DNA from: Acephala macrosclerotiorum
Lineage: Eukaryota; Ascomycota; Leotiomycetes; Helotiales; Mollisiaceae
Assembly (NCBI GenBank): GCA_014904845.1
Contig: MU120002.1
Span: 1 to 10,353 of the forward strand
Direction of reading: 5' to 3'
Length of the DNA: 10,353 bases
Shown: positions 1-8,820 of the stretch, one piece after another
Numbering within the stretch: the first letter of the stretch is position 1
Layout of the letters: each line of letters begins with the position of its first letter
Position numbers and translations under genes: made by a program
Notes under the pieces: model-generated
What the model saw: only the letters and a program-made list of their open reading frames with translations
The model's database searches: none
What the model was told of the DNA's origin: nothing

Positions 1-95
<95 letters not shown>
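1..95. repeat. Pure ATA/TAA trinucleotide microsatellite
   Basis: A perfect period-3 run of ATA fills the first 95 bases, almost 32 units without interruption, and ends where C at 96 breaks the phase. It touches the window edge, so its full length is unknown. It contains no G or C and therefore offers no target to a C-to-T process, which may help explain why it is uninterrupted beside heavily eroded sequence. Long pure tracts are also prone to replication slippage and to assembly length error. Confidence 0.98.
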
Positions 96-294
96 CGAAT
101 TTTAATAAATTTTATTAAAAACAAAATATTATCGAAAAAAGTATAACAATTTTTATAATATTTATAAAACGTATTACAATTTATATTATATATTAGTTTT
201 AAATTATACGTTTTATTTCTCGATTTATTATTTTATTAATAAAACGTAAATCGAATAATATTCGTTTTAATTTTAATTATAATTTTATTTTTAT

Positions 295-311
295 TCTCGT
301 TATTAACGAGA
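295..311. repeat. Short near-perfect palindrome
   Basis: Arms TCTCGTTA (295-302) and TAACGAGA (304-311) are exact reverse complements around a single central T at 303. The central base leaves too little room for a normal RNA hairpin loop, so a DNA palindrome or a larger-loop fold is more likely. No nearby gene gives it a terminator or operator role. It lies about 50 bases upstream of a second inverted repeat. Confidence 0.6.
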
Positions 312-360
312 TATTAATTAAAAGATTTAATATTTACCGTAGAAAATAGTATTGGCGAGA

Positions 361-660
361 ATTAGTATAACGAGTTTTTAACGAGTTATACTAGTAAATT
401 AATAATATAAATAAAGAGAATAAATTACAAAAAACGATAATTTATTAATACGAACTCGAGATTTCGTAGTATGAATTCGTAGAATAATAATAATTTCAAA
501 AGAAAAAAAGTTTTTTGTATTTTAATTAATTGTTAATATATTATTTAATTGCGAATTATAGTTTTGAGAGAAAGAAAAAAAGAAAGAAAAAAAGTCGAAA
601 TTTGATAAAAGAAATTTGAAAAAATTTAAAAATAGAAAAACTAATATAAAAATTTGAATA
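361..660. other. G-rich, C-poor stretch on the + strand
   Basis: A hand count gives about 37 G and 14 C in 300 bases, and about 9 of the 14 C are in CpG. Many G lie in GAAA/AGAA contexts, for example a purine tract at 565-595. On the + strand, C outside CpG has nearly vanished, while the complementary strand keeps its C. This is the mirror image of 8821-9120. I infer strand-biased C-to-T mutation on the + strand, but a simple purine-rich origin of the tract would look similar. Confidence 0.6.
363..393. repeat. Inverted repeat with 9-bp arms
   Basis: TAGTATAAC (363-371) and GTTATACTA (385-393) are exact reverse complements separated by 13 bases. The loop side also carries a direct repeat, ACGAGTT at 370-376 and 381-387. 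It sits in a small stretch (about 337-393) that keeps more G+C than its surroundings, including one of the rare GG pairs. No flanking gene supports a regulatory role; a remnant of a transposon end is possible but unsupported. Confidence 0.55.
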
Positions 661-1286
661 TACGAATTAATTTATTATTATAAAAAAGAATGCGAAATCG
701 ATAATAAAAATTGCAATTAAAATTTAAAAAAATAACGAAAAAAAAAAAAAATCGCGATAACGAAAAAAACAATTAAATACGACGATAAATAAATAGTTTA
801 TTACTAAAATCGAAAAAAAAATATTATAAATATCTCGAGATTTTAAAAAACGTATCGTATTTAAATAAAAAACGATAAATTAATAAAATTATTAATCTCA
901 AAAAAAATATTTATTGTAAATATAACAAAATATATTTATTCGTAAATAATTTGTAATTTTCGTAAAAAGAATTCAATGATAAAAACAAATCGCAAAAAGA
1001 ATATAATTATTATAAAAAAATAATTACATAAAAACAAATTCGATAATATTTAATAAAAAAATATTAATTTCAAATTTATAAATTATTTTGTAAAAAATTT
1101 AATATTCGTTATATAATCGTCGAATTTTTAAAAAAACTAATTAAATCGTTATATTTGAGTATTACGATTAAATTTAAATAAAATCGTTTATTATTGAAAA
1201 TATTAATTTCACGTAAATATAAAATAAAAAAAATTAATATTAGTTTTTAAAACGAACGACCAATTATAATATTTAATAAAAAAATC
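661..1286. other. Gene-free A-rich stretch
   Basis: No open frame of note is present. The stretch is A-rich with scattered CpG. It contains a run of 14 A at 738-751 beside a small ATCGCGAT palindrome, and the 10-bp palindrome ATCTCGAGAT at 832-841. No tRNA-like or rRNA-like structure was recognised. Confidence 0.6.
738..751. repeat. Homopolymer A14
   Basis: An uninterrupted run of 14 A. Comparable runs occur elsewhere: T14 at 1771-1784, T13 at 6780-6792, A16 at 9768-9783 and A14 at 9865-9878. A poly(A) remnant of a non-LTR element is conceivable for any of them, but no coding remnant or target-site duplication supports it. Confidence 0.95.
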
Positions 1287-2138
1287 TAATAATAAATTTT
1301 TTTTAATTATATTAAATATTTTATAAATTTAAATATAATTATAAAAAAAATTAAAAAAAATTATAATTTATAATAATATTTAATAAAATTTTTAAAATTT
1401 ATTAAAAAAATAAATATATTATAATTATATATTATTTTATTTAATAAAAAATTAAATTAATAAATAATATATTATATATTAATTATTTATATATTATATA
1501 TTTTATTAAATATATTATATTATTTAATTTTATTCAATTTATTATATATTTTTTAAATTAATACTCGTATTACGTATATAATTCGAATTTTAAAAAATTA
1601 ATAATTATATTATATATATAATCGAATTAATTTAAAAATTAAATTATTTATATTTTATAATAAAATATTTTTCGTATTTTATATTGTATTTTATTTTTAA
1701 TAATTTAATTTTAAATTAATATATTTTAATATTTATTTATTAAAATAAATTTTTTATATTTATTTATTAATTTTTTTTTTTTTTAATTTTAATATAAATA
1801 ATATAATAAATTATATAAATTATATTACGTTTTTTAAAATTAATAAATTTTTATATTTAATTATATTTAAAATATTATTTATTTTTATTTTTATTTTTTT
1901 ATTTTTTTAATAATTTATTATTAATAAAATTTATATTTAAATTTAAATTTTTTTTTTATAATTTATATATTTATATTTTTAAAATTATTTTATTAAAAAT
2001 TTAAAAAATTTATAATCGATTTTAAAATTTTTTATAAAATTTTAATAAAATTAAAAAAAATTAAATATTATAAAAAATAAAAATAAAAATATAAAAATTA
2101 AATAATATTAAAAATTTATTTTTAAATTTTATAAAATA
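1287..2138. other. Nearly pure A/T stretch (about 98% A+T)
   Basis: Only 17 G or C bases were found by eye in 852 positions, and 14 of these are in CpG. Runs wholly free of G and C are 1287-1534 (248 bases), 1687-1827 (141), 1830-2016 (187) and 2019-2138 (120). An imperfect inverted arrangement of ATATTATAT-type words occupies about 1461-1528, and a T14 run lies at 1771-1784. Such DNA melts and bends easily and could adopt cruciforms, but no function can be assigned. It is the expected end state of saturating C-to-T mutation, with the few survivors in the least favoured context. Confidence 0.85.
1771..1784. repeat. Homopolymer T14
   Basis: An uninterrupted run of 14 T inside the nearly pure A/T stretch. 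Nothing nearby indicates a poly(A) tail of a retrotransposed copy on the minus strand. Confidence 0.95.
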
Positions 2139-2523
2139 CTTATAAATTATTAATTCGCAAAAACGTAATTTTAATTTTATATATTAATAAAAATTATTAT
2201 TTATTTATTTTAAAAATTAATATTAATATTTTTAATAATAAAAAATTTTATTTAAATTTAATCGAAATATTTAAATTTAATAATTTAATTAATTTATTAA
2301 AAAATTAATAATAAAAATAATTATTATTAAAATTTTTTTTATATATTAATTAGTTATTAATAGTATTAGCGGTTTATTAATAGCGCGTATTACGTAATAA
2401 TTATATATTTAAAATTTTAACGTTTAATTAATAATCGATTAATAAATAAATTCGATTAATAAAAATATTAAAATTTTCGACTTTCGACGATTATAAATTA
2501 TTACGCGCGATTTTTATATAATT

Positions 2524-2558
2524 ATACTTAATTAATTAAATCGCTTAATCTTAAGTAT
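2524..2558. repeat. Inverted repeat with 8-bp arms
   Basis: Arms ATACTTAA (2524-2531) and TTAAGTAT (2551-2558) are exact reverse complements across a 19-base loop. The structure is weak because of its A/T content, and no flanking gene is visible. Confidence 0.5.
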
Positions 2559-2579
2559 TTCAATTTAAGTTTTTAATAT

Positions 2580-2598
2580 CGAGTAACGCAATTACTCG
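2580..2598. repeat. Compact hairpin with 7-bp stem
   Basis: CGAGTAA (2580-2586) pairs with TTACTCG (2592-2598) around the 5-base loop CGCAA. It is one of the more stable-looking hairpins in the window. There is no T-run or gene context to make it a terminator. Confidence 0.55.
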
Positions 2599-2615
2599 TA
2601 TATTGGACCGGTGTT

Positions 2616-2629
2616 TTTACGCGCGTAAA
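2616..2629. repeat. 14-bp perfect palindrome
   Basis: TTTACGCGCGTAAA is self-complementary and carries three adjacent CpG steps. It lies about 10 bases from a second 14-bp palindrome, AAATCGATCGATTT, at 2638-2651. Paired palindromes could be a DNA-binding site, but CpG words are palindromic by nature and enriched here, so chance is a real alternative. Confidence 0.6.
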
Positions 2630-2651
2630 CTTTATTTAAATCGATCGATTT

Positions 2652-2900
2652 TAAAATTAAAATTCAAATAACGTTAATATTTTTATTTTTTATTTTTATT
2701 TATCTATATAATTTATAAAACGATTAAAATTCATTAAGCGAATAAAATGCGATTATTAATTTATATTTAAATTTTAATAAAAAATATTAAAATATTCGTA
2801 GTTTTTAATTTTATAATTTAATATTTTAATACGCGTTTAATAAATTTATTTGAAATTTTTATAATAAATTAAATAAATATTATAAATTACAAATTTTAAA
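2652..2900. other. Gene-free stretch
   Basis: AT-rich sequence with scattered CpG and no open frame of note. Nothing beyond the general RIP-like composition was recognised. Confidence 0.6.
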
Positions 2901-3010
2901 CCAATATTATTAATATCGAATTAACGTTATTAATATTAAATTAAAATAATTAATAATATTAATAATCGATTAAATTATTATTAATTCGTTAATAATATTA
3001 TTAATATATA
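2901..3010. repeat. Cluster of TTATTAATAT-type direct and inverted words
   Basis: TTATTAATAT occurs at 2907-2916 and again at 2927-2936, a 20-base period. Related inverted forms follow, ending in the perfect 16-bp palindrome TTAATAATATTATTAA at 2989-3004. The cluster is denser than its surroundings, but such words arise easily in this composition. Confidence 0.45.
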
Positions 3011-3089
3011 TATTTTTTAATAATATAATAATTTCGAATTAATATATAATCGATTTAATAAAAAATATTAAAATTTTAATTAATATACG

Positions 3090-3299
3090 ATTATAATTAT
3101 AAATTATTTATTAATATAAATTATATAAAATTTATAAATAAATTAAAATTAAATTAAATATTATTAAATATTAAATTTAAAATTATTTTATTAATTTATT
3201 ATTATATAAATTAATAAAATATAATTATATTTAATAAAAAATTATAATTATATAATTATATAATTTTTAAAATTATATATTAAATAAAATAATTTAAAT
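3090..3299. other. Pure A/T run of 210 bases
   Basis: No G or C occurs between the CpG at 3088-3089 and the C at 3300. TATAATTATA-type self-complementary words are frequent near 3241-3262. It has the same character as 1287-2138. Confidence 0.9.
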
Positions 3300-3861
3300 C
3301 GATTAAATTAATTATAATAAATTAATATAAAATTTTATAATAAAAACGTTTTTATTTAAAATATTTAAAATATTATTAATTTATTGATTTTTATAATTCG
3401 ATAAAATTTTAAATTATTATTATTTTAATAATTATATTAATTATAAATATTTATAAAATAAAATATATACTAAATAAAAATTTTATTTATTTATTAATTA
3501 ATTTGTTTATAAATTAATAAACGAATTTTTTTTTAATATAATTTTTTATTTTTTATTTTAATAATTAATAATTTATTTATTTTAAAATTGTAAATACAAT
3601 AATAATTTAATAATTATATACAATATTAATTTTAAACGAATTAACGTCGTTTTATTAGAAATTGAAATTATATTTTTTTAACTTTTGTGTATTTTTTTAA
3701 ATAATTAATTACAATTCAATAAATACAATTAAAATTATTTTATATTTTCGTTTTTAGTTTATTATTAGTAATAAGTATTTTTAGTAATATTAATATTAAT
3801 TAGTAATTGTTTTTTAATCACGAAATAATAAAATTTCGATTTAAAAAAAACCACGTTATAT
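3300..3861. other. Gene-free stretch, G-leaning toward its right end
   Basis: No open frame of note. From about 3770 onward G in TAGTAA and TTGT contexts becomes more frequent and C is mostly in CpG. One of the rare CC pairs lies near 3851. No element was recognised. Confidence 0.55.
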
Positions 3862-4160
3862 TTTTTGAATATTGTCGAATTATAAAGTTCTTTTTGTAGT
3901 AAAGAGATTTTAAGTATTTTAAATGTATTAAAAAAGATTTATAATATGTTTTTAAATATTATCGAATTATAAGATTTATTTTTTTGCGAAAATAAAATTT
4001 TGACATTGTATAAATATTTAAAAACTCGATCAAACAATTAATTAAATTATTATATTTATTATTGATTCAAATTTACGTTTATTACGTAAAACAATTAAAT
4101 TTACAAAAGACTCGATTAATCAATTGATTGAATTATTATATTTATTGTTTGATTAAAATA
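3862..4160. repeat. Decayed tandem array, unit about 86-90 bp
   Basis: Two pairs of similar segments lie at nearly the same spacing. Positions 3862-3884 match 3949-3971 at 21 of 23 bases (offset 87), and both differences are G/A. Positions 4025-4060 match 4111-4146 at 32 of 36 bases (offset 86), with three of four differences being transitions. A related word starting AAATTATTAT or GAATATTGTC recurs at about 3867, 3954, 4044 and 4130, which suggests four decayed units, though similarity between the first two and last two is weak. An inverted pair, ATCAAACAAT (4029-4038) and ATTGTTTGAT (4144-4153), frames the last two. The two pairs are well supported; the four-unit reading is tentative. Confidence 0.55.
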
Positions 4161-4250
4161 TTATTAAAAAATTATTTATTTTTATTTTCGATAAATATAA
4201 TTTTGTACGTTTATTATATAATTTGAAAACGTAATAATAATATTTTAATA

Positions 4251-4294
4251 TTTTAATTATATTATGAATTTTAATTATATTATGAATTTTAATT
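4251..4294. repeat. 18-bp tandem repeat, about 2.4 copies
   Basis: The unit TTTTAATTATATTATGAA is present at 4251-4268 and 4269-4286 without mismatch, followed by a partial third copy to 4294. Perfect identity suggests a recent slippage duplication compared with the decayed arrays nearby. Confidence 0.95.
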
Positions 4295-4684
4295 TTTTTA
4301 AATTTGAATTAAATCGAATTTAAATAATAAAATAATATTCGAAATCGAATTAAAATATAATTATAATAAAAAAAATAAAAAAAATAATTCGATTTTAATA
4401 AAGAAAATTTCTATAAAAAATAAATCAATTTATTTATTTTGTATATAATAGAATTTTATATGAGAAGAAATTGTATTAACGATATATTTTAAAAATTTTT
4501 TTAAAAGAATTTCGTAAAATATATAAAAAAAAATTTTTTTTTAATAAATACAAAATTTATTAAAAATTTACGAGATTATTTTTATAATAACAAAGTTTTT
4601 ATTATTATAAATAGATAATTGATCGCTGAAAAACTCGAGAAATTTATTAATAGTAATAAATACTATAAATAAACTAAAAAAAAA
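4295..4684. other. Gene-free stretch
   Basis: No open frame of note. A/T-rich with a few G-containing words such as TATGAGAAGAAATTG near 4459-4473. No recognisable element or RNA was found. Confidence 0.55.
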
Positions 4685-4710
4685 ATTCAAATTCAAATAA
4701 ATTCAAATAA
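4685..4710. repeat. 10-bp tandem repeat
   Basis: ATTCAAATAA occurs at 4691-4700 and 4701-4710, preceded by a partial copy (ATTCAA, 4685-4690). Every C here is in CpA, the context RIP favours as a target, so the + strand was not fully converted at this point. Confidence 0.9.
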
Positions 4711-4802
4711 AAAAAAATCAATTTAAAATATAATTTAAAATACGTTCAATTTACGTTATTTTAATATTTAATATTTTAATATTTATTAATTTCGATTTTA
4801 CT

Positions 4803-4826
4803 ATTTCAAATTTTATTTCAAATTTT
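4803..4826. repeat. 12-bp tandem duplication
   Basis: ATTTCAAATTTT is duplicated exactly at 4803-4814 and 4815-4826. It lies in a C-leaning stretch (4681-4920, about 20 C and 7 G by hand count). Confidence 0.93.
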
Positions 4827-6354
4827 ATTATTTTAAAATATGCAATTATTTAAAAATACGCTATTTATTTAAATATTTTCTCAAAATCAATATAAAGTTT
4901 TTAATTTCGATCAATTACTTTATTTTGTATACTCGATTTTTACGTTATCTAATTAATTAATTTATTTTATATATTTTTAATCGAATACGAATATTACTTT
5001 TAATAATAATTTTTATTGATTATTCGATATTTTTTAATAATTAAATTAATCGAATATATTTATTAAATCAATTACAAATTTAATAAAAATTTATAATAAT
5101 AATAAAAAATACGAAAAAAAATTATATAATATTATCGAAATTAAATTTTAAATTTTTTACGATTATTATCGTAAAATTAATATATTTAAAAATTAATACG
5201 TTGAAATTTTTTTAGTAATACTCAAAAAATAAATTAGTTTATTTTACTACGAGAAATTTATTAAACGAAACTATAAATTTATATTTATAGTAATTTTAAT
5301 TAAAGTATATTTCGAGATCGAGAAAAATCGATAATTATATATATTTTTATAGAAAAATATTATACTTCTACGAATTATTTTAAAGAATTCGTTAAAAATT
5401 AAATTAAATTATTTTCAATTATTATTCGAGTAATTACGAAAAATTTAAAAAAAATTATTTTTAAAATATTAAATAAAATACAATTTTCGCGATCAAATTA
5501 TTAATATTTATTGAAATATTAAAAAGTACAATTTCGTATTATATAAATTTATTAATATTTTTGAAAACGTTTATATTGAATTACGTTTTGTAATTAGTAT
5601 TGCAACGCGTTTACGTGAGATATAATAATATTTTATTACTTTTGATCAAAATAAAAACGATAAAAATAAATACAAAAAATATAATTAAAATTAAATTAAT
5701 TATATATATAAAAAACGTAATAAAAAATAAAAATAAAATCGAAAAAATTCTTGTAATAAATATCGTAAAAAACGTAAATATTAAAAAGAATTATATTAAA
5801 AAAAATATTATATTTATAGTAAATCGAAATATTAATTAATAAAATATTTAATAAATAAATAATAATAAATTTATAATCGATTTCAATAATAAATTTAATT
5901 TAAAGTAAATCGAAATATTATTATTTATTATTGAAATTTTTTTATAAATTATAAAAATATTGAAAATTTGAAAAATAAAAAAAAAACAAAAATTGATTAA
6001 TTGTTTATAAATATAAAAATCGAAAATAAATATAATTATTTTATTATAAAACTTAAAAAAAAATCGATAATATACAAATAATAATTATTTTAAACGATTA
6101 ATTTATTTATTATATAATTATAAAAAAAAATATATTTAATATTTTATTATTATAATTCGAATCGAAAAAAAGTTTTTTTTTATTTTCAAAAATCGATATT
6201 TATTAAAGGTTTTTTAAAGTATTATATTAAATAATAAAATTATTAAAATATCAATAATCGAATAATTACAATTTTTAGTATTATAAAAATTTAATCGTAA
6301 AATTTAATTCAATATTTATCGCCGTTTTTATAATAATTTCAATCGATTTTAAAT
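4827..6354. other. Gene-free stretch with a chance open frame
   Basis: No protein remnant could be recognised in either strand. The 79-codon open frame at 5600-5839 is dominated by Lys, Asn and Ile, as expected for A-rich DNA, with no domain, and is not called as a gene. Positions 5161-5640 keep somewhat more CpG and could be a decayed coding remnant, but reading the frames gave no recognisable transposase or reverse-transcriptase motif. Confidence 0.55.
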
Positions 6355-6410
6355 TTAATTTGATTTAATTTTTAATTAGTTTTTTAGTTTCAAATTCAAT
6401 TTAAAATAGA

Positions 6411-6480
6411 TTAAAATTGGATTTGAATTTGGTTTTAAGATTGAATTTAAATTGATATACAATTTAATTTTGATAGATTA
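6411..6480. other. TpG/GG-retaining pocket lacking CpG
   Basis: About 10 G and only 1 C are present in 70 bases. The G are in TTGG, TTTGAA, AAGA and ATTGA contexts, and no CpG is seen. Two of the window's few GG pairs fall here. A 9-base inverted pair, CAAATTCAA (6391-6399) and TTGAATTTG (6423-6431), sits at its left edge. The profile differs from the window norm, where surviving G is mostly in CpG. It adjoins the tandem array at 6486. Confidence 0.5.
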
Positions 6481-6485
6481 ATCTC

Positions 6486-6727
6486 AATTTCGCGTTTAAA
6501 TTAAATAAAAAAATTCTTTCAAAGAATAATTTGATATATTCATTTTCAATTTATTGATCGAATAAAATAATTTCGCATTTAAATAAAAAAACTTTTTCTA
6601 AAATATAATTTCGCGTATTTATTTTTAATTTATTAATCGAATAAACTAATTTCGTATTTAAATAAAAAAAACTTTTTTAAAGTACAATTTTACGTATTTA
6701 TTTTCAATTTATTAATCGAAAAAAAAT
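6486..6727. repeat. Three-copy tandem repeat, unit about 80 bp
   Basis: Units run 6486-6568 (83 bases), 6569-6647 (79) and 6648-6727 (80). Each begins AATTTCG, has an A-rich then CTTT-containing segment, and ends in CAATTTATT or TAATTTATT followed by a TCGA word. Between units 2 and 3, over about 73 aligned positions up to TTAATCGAA, I count six substitutions, all transitions, plus two single-base indels; less conserved bases follow at the unit end. The CG-bearing start reads CGCG, CGCA and CGTA in the three units. Unit 1 is more divergent. Known biology: RIP gives transition-only divergence between repeats. This is the clearest repeat family in the window. No coding potential is seen. Confidence 0.88.
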
Positions 6728-8121
6728 AATTCTTTTAATAGTCTTATTATTATAGTTTTTTAATCAATTAATAAAATAATTTTTTTTTTTTTAATCAACA
6801 AATAAAATCAATATTATTCAAATTAAAATTTTACAAATTATTGATTTAAAATAAAATTCGCGAATCGATTATATCGCGTATAATAATTATTTATATATTA
6901 TATTTATAATTAAAATTAATTTATTAATTTTAAAATCTTTTAATAAACTTTATAAAAAGCGAATATAATCGTATAAATTATATATTATAAAAATATCAAT
7001 TGTAAAACATAAAAAATTTTGCGTCGAAACGCGCAAAATACTAATAAACAATAACGAAATATATTAAAAAATCAAAATAATTATATAATTATATTAATTC
7101 ATTTTTCATTTTTTATTCGATTTACTAATATTATTATTTGTTTTATTAGAGTTTTCTCTAGTAAAAAAATCGTTATCGTTATTATTAGTTTTTATATTTA
7201 AATTTTTATTTAAATCAATAATATAATAAATATTACATTTATTTGAAATTAGTATATTTAATAAAAAAAAATTATTAATAAAAATATTTTTAAATATAAA
7301 TATATTGTACAATATATTAAACGTATTATAAAAGTGATTTCGATTATATTTTTTAAAATTACGATCGTTATCGAATTCAAATAAATATATTAAATAATTG
7401 TAAATTATTAAATAAATATAAAAATTTATTATTTAAATTAATTTTTATTAATTTATATTAAAAAAATAATATATATTGAAAAAATTTGATTTCAAGAAAA
7501 ATAATTTTTTCGAAATTTATAATAAAAATAAATAAAATAAAAATAGTTTTTAATTAATATTTTTAAAAATTTGTTTTAAAAATCGTTTTCAATTTAATGA
7601 AATCAATATAATTTTAGTAATTAGAATACTCGTAAAATTAAACGTTGATTAATCGAAAAGAATTTTTAATAATAATACTTTTTTAATTTTTATTATTACG
7701 TTTAATTTTGCGTATAATATTTTTAAAAATAGAATTATTATACGCTATACTAAAAAAAATTTCGCGAGTAAAAACAATAATTTTCGTGCGATTTAAACTA
7801 ATAATAAAATAACAATAATTAATAATTTTTAATCTCATTATAATAATATTTTTATTAATAGTATATTCAATAATAATATGATTTTTAATACGATTAAATT
7901 AAAATTTTGATTTGCAAAATTGTATCGATTAAATAAAATTAATATTAATTTAATAAAAAATTTTACAAATAATATTTTCAATATATATATTTTTTTAATT
8001 AATAAAATTAATATTGTAAATATTTGTATTAATATCGTGATTATTAATACGAAAGTTTTTATTATTATTGTATTGATTTAAAAACGAAAAAGTTTTTTTT
8101 AATTTAAATAAATTAAAATCG
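6728..8121. other. Gene-free stretch with small CpG palindromes
   Basis: No credible gene. The minus-strand open frame of 68 codons at 7106-7312 is Asn/Lys/Ile-rich low complexity and is not called. The stretch holds a T13 run at 6780-6792, the palindrome ATTCGCGAAT at 6856-6865 and the hairpin at 7016-7039. Confidence 0.55.
7016..7039. repeat. Hairpin with 8-bp stem
   Basis: ATTTTGCG (7016-7023) is the reverse complement of CGCAAAAT (7032-7039), with the 8-base loop TCGAAACG. An alternative inner pairing, GCGT with ACGC around CGAA, is also possible. It is unusually C/G-containing for this window. There is no gene immediately upstream for a terminator role. Confidence 0.55.
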
Positions 8122-8160
8122 ATTTTAAATAATTGATTATTAATTTTAAATAATTGATTA
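8122..8160. repeat. 21-bp tandem duplication
   Basis: The 18-base word ATTTTAAATAATTGATTA occurs at 8122-8139 and 8143-8160 without mismatch, giving a 21-bp period. It is probably a slippage or short segmental duplication. Confidence 0.95.
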
Positions 8161-8596
8161 ATTTTATTTTATTTAATAAATTTAATTTTGAATTTCAATA
8201 ATAGTACGAAAACGAAATTAATAAAAGATTTTTTCTTCTAAAAAAAACTTTATTAGTATATGTTTTGAATAATTAAATAATTCGATTTATTTTAAAAATA
8301 AATTGAAAAAAACGAGTACTATAAAAACTTTAAATACTTTTTTCGAATAAAATATCGAATTTTTACTTTCGATTACCAATTGAAATAAAAACGTATAAAA
8401 AATTAATTAAAATAACAAATTTACTTTTATTATTAAATGCAATAAATAAACGTCAAATATCAAAAATTATTACTTTAGTTTTATATAGTTTAACGGTTTT
8501 ATTGAAAATTTAAAATAATATAATTACAATTAATAAATTAAACGAATTATTTAAATTAAAATATAGTATTAATATATATATAAAAACATTTTAAAG
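8161..8596. other. Gene-free stretch
   Basis: A/T-rich sequence with scattered CpG and several AAAACTTT/AAAGTTTT words. No open frame of note or recognised element. Confidence 0.55.
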
Positions 8597-8624
8597 TAAT
8601 ACAAATTAATACAATTAATACAAT
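8597..8624. repeat. 9-10 bp tandem repeat, three copies
   Basis: TAATACAAAT (8597-8606) is followed by two exact copies of TAATACAAT (8607-8615 and 8616-8624). All C are in CpA. Confidence 0.9.
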
Positions 8625-8820
8625 TATTAATAAAATTGATAAAATACGATAAAAAAATAAGAAATATATTTATAAATATGAAAATTTGAATATATTATAA
8701 TATAAATTAATTAGAAATCACACGATTTAAAAATTAATAAGAAATAAATTTATTATTAAATTAATACAAATTCTAATTAATAATAATATACAAAAATTGT
8801 ATAATTGAAAATACGATTAA

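Larger units (their letters stand above)
2370..2651. other. CpG-retaining pocket with clustered palindromes
   Basis: Compared with the flanks this segment keeps many CpG, including GCGCG and ACGCGCG words near 2383, 2502 and 2619, plus the only GGACCGG word in the window (about 2605-2611). Four inverted repeats cluster at its right side: ATACTTAA/TTAAGTAT (2524-2531 and 2551-2558), CGAGTAA/TTACTCG (2580-2586 and 2592-2598), TTTACGCGCGTAAA (2616-2629) and AAATCGATCGATTT (2638-2651). It is probably the least-decayed remnant of a once GC-richer element, or sequence richer in CpG originally. No open frame or recognisable protein survives. Boundaries are approximate. Confidence 0.6.

Noticed and set aside
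1751..1765. Yeast-type replication origin consensus (TTTTATATTTA)
   Set aside because: The 11-base match is present, but such matches are expected many times in nearly pure A/T DNA and carry no information here.
5161..5640. Decayed transposase or reverse transcriptase
   Set aside because: The segment keeps more CpG than its flanks, but reading the frames gave no catalytic motif and stops occur every few codons. A profile search on a computationally de-RIPped consensus would be needed.
5600..5839. 79-codon plus-strand open frame as a small gene
   Set aside because: The product is almost entirely Lys, Asn, Ile and Tyr, with no domain, signal or motif. In DNA of this composition such a frame is expected by chance in places where TAA and TAG happen to be out of frame.
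7106..7312. 68-codon minus-strand open frame as a small gene
   Set aside because: It is low-complexity Asn/Lys/Ile sequence with no family resemblance and no supporting context.
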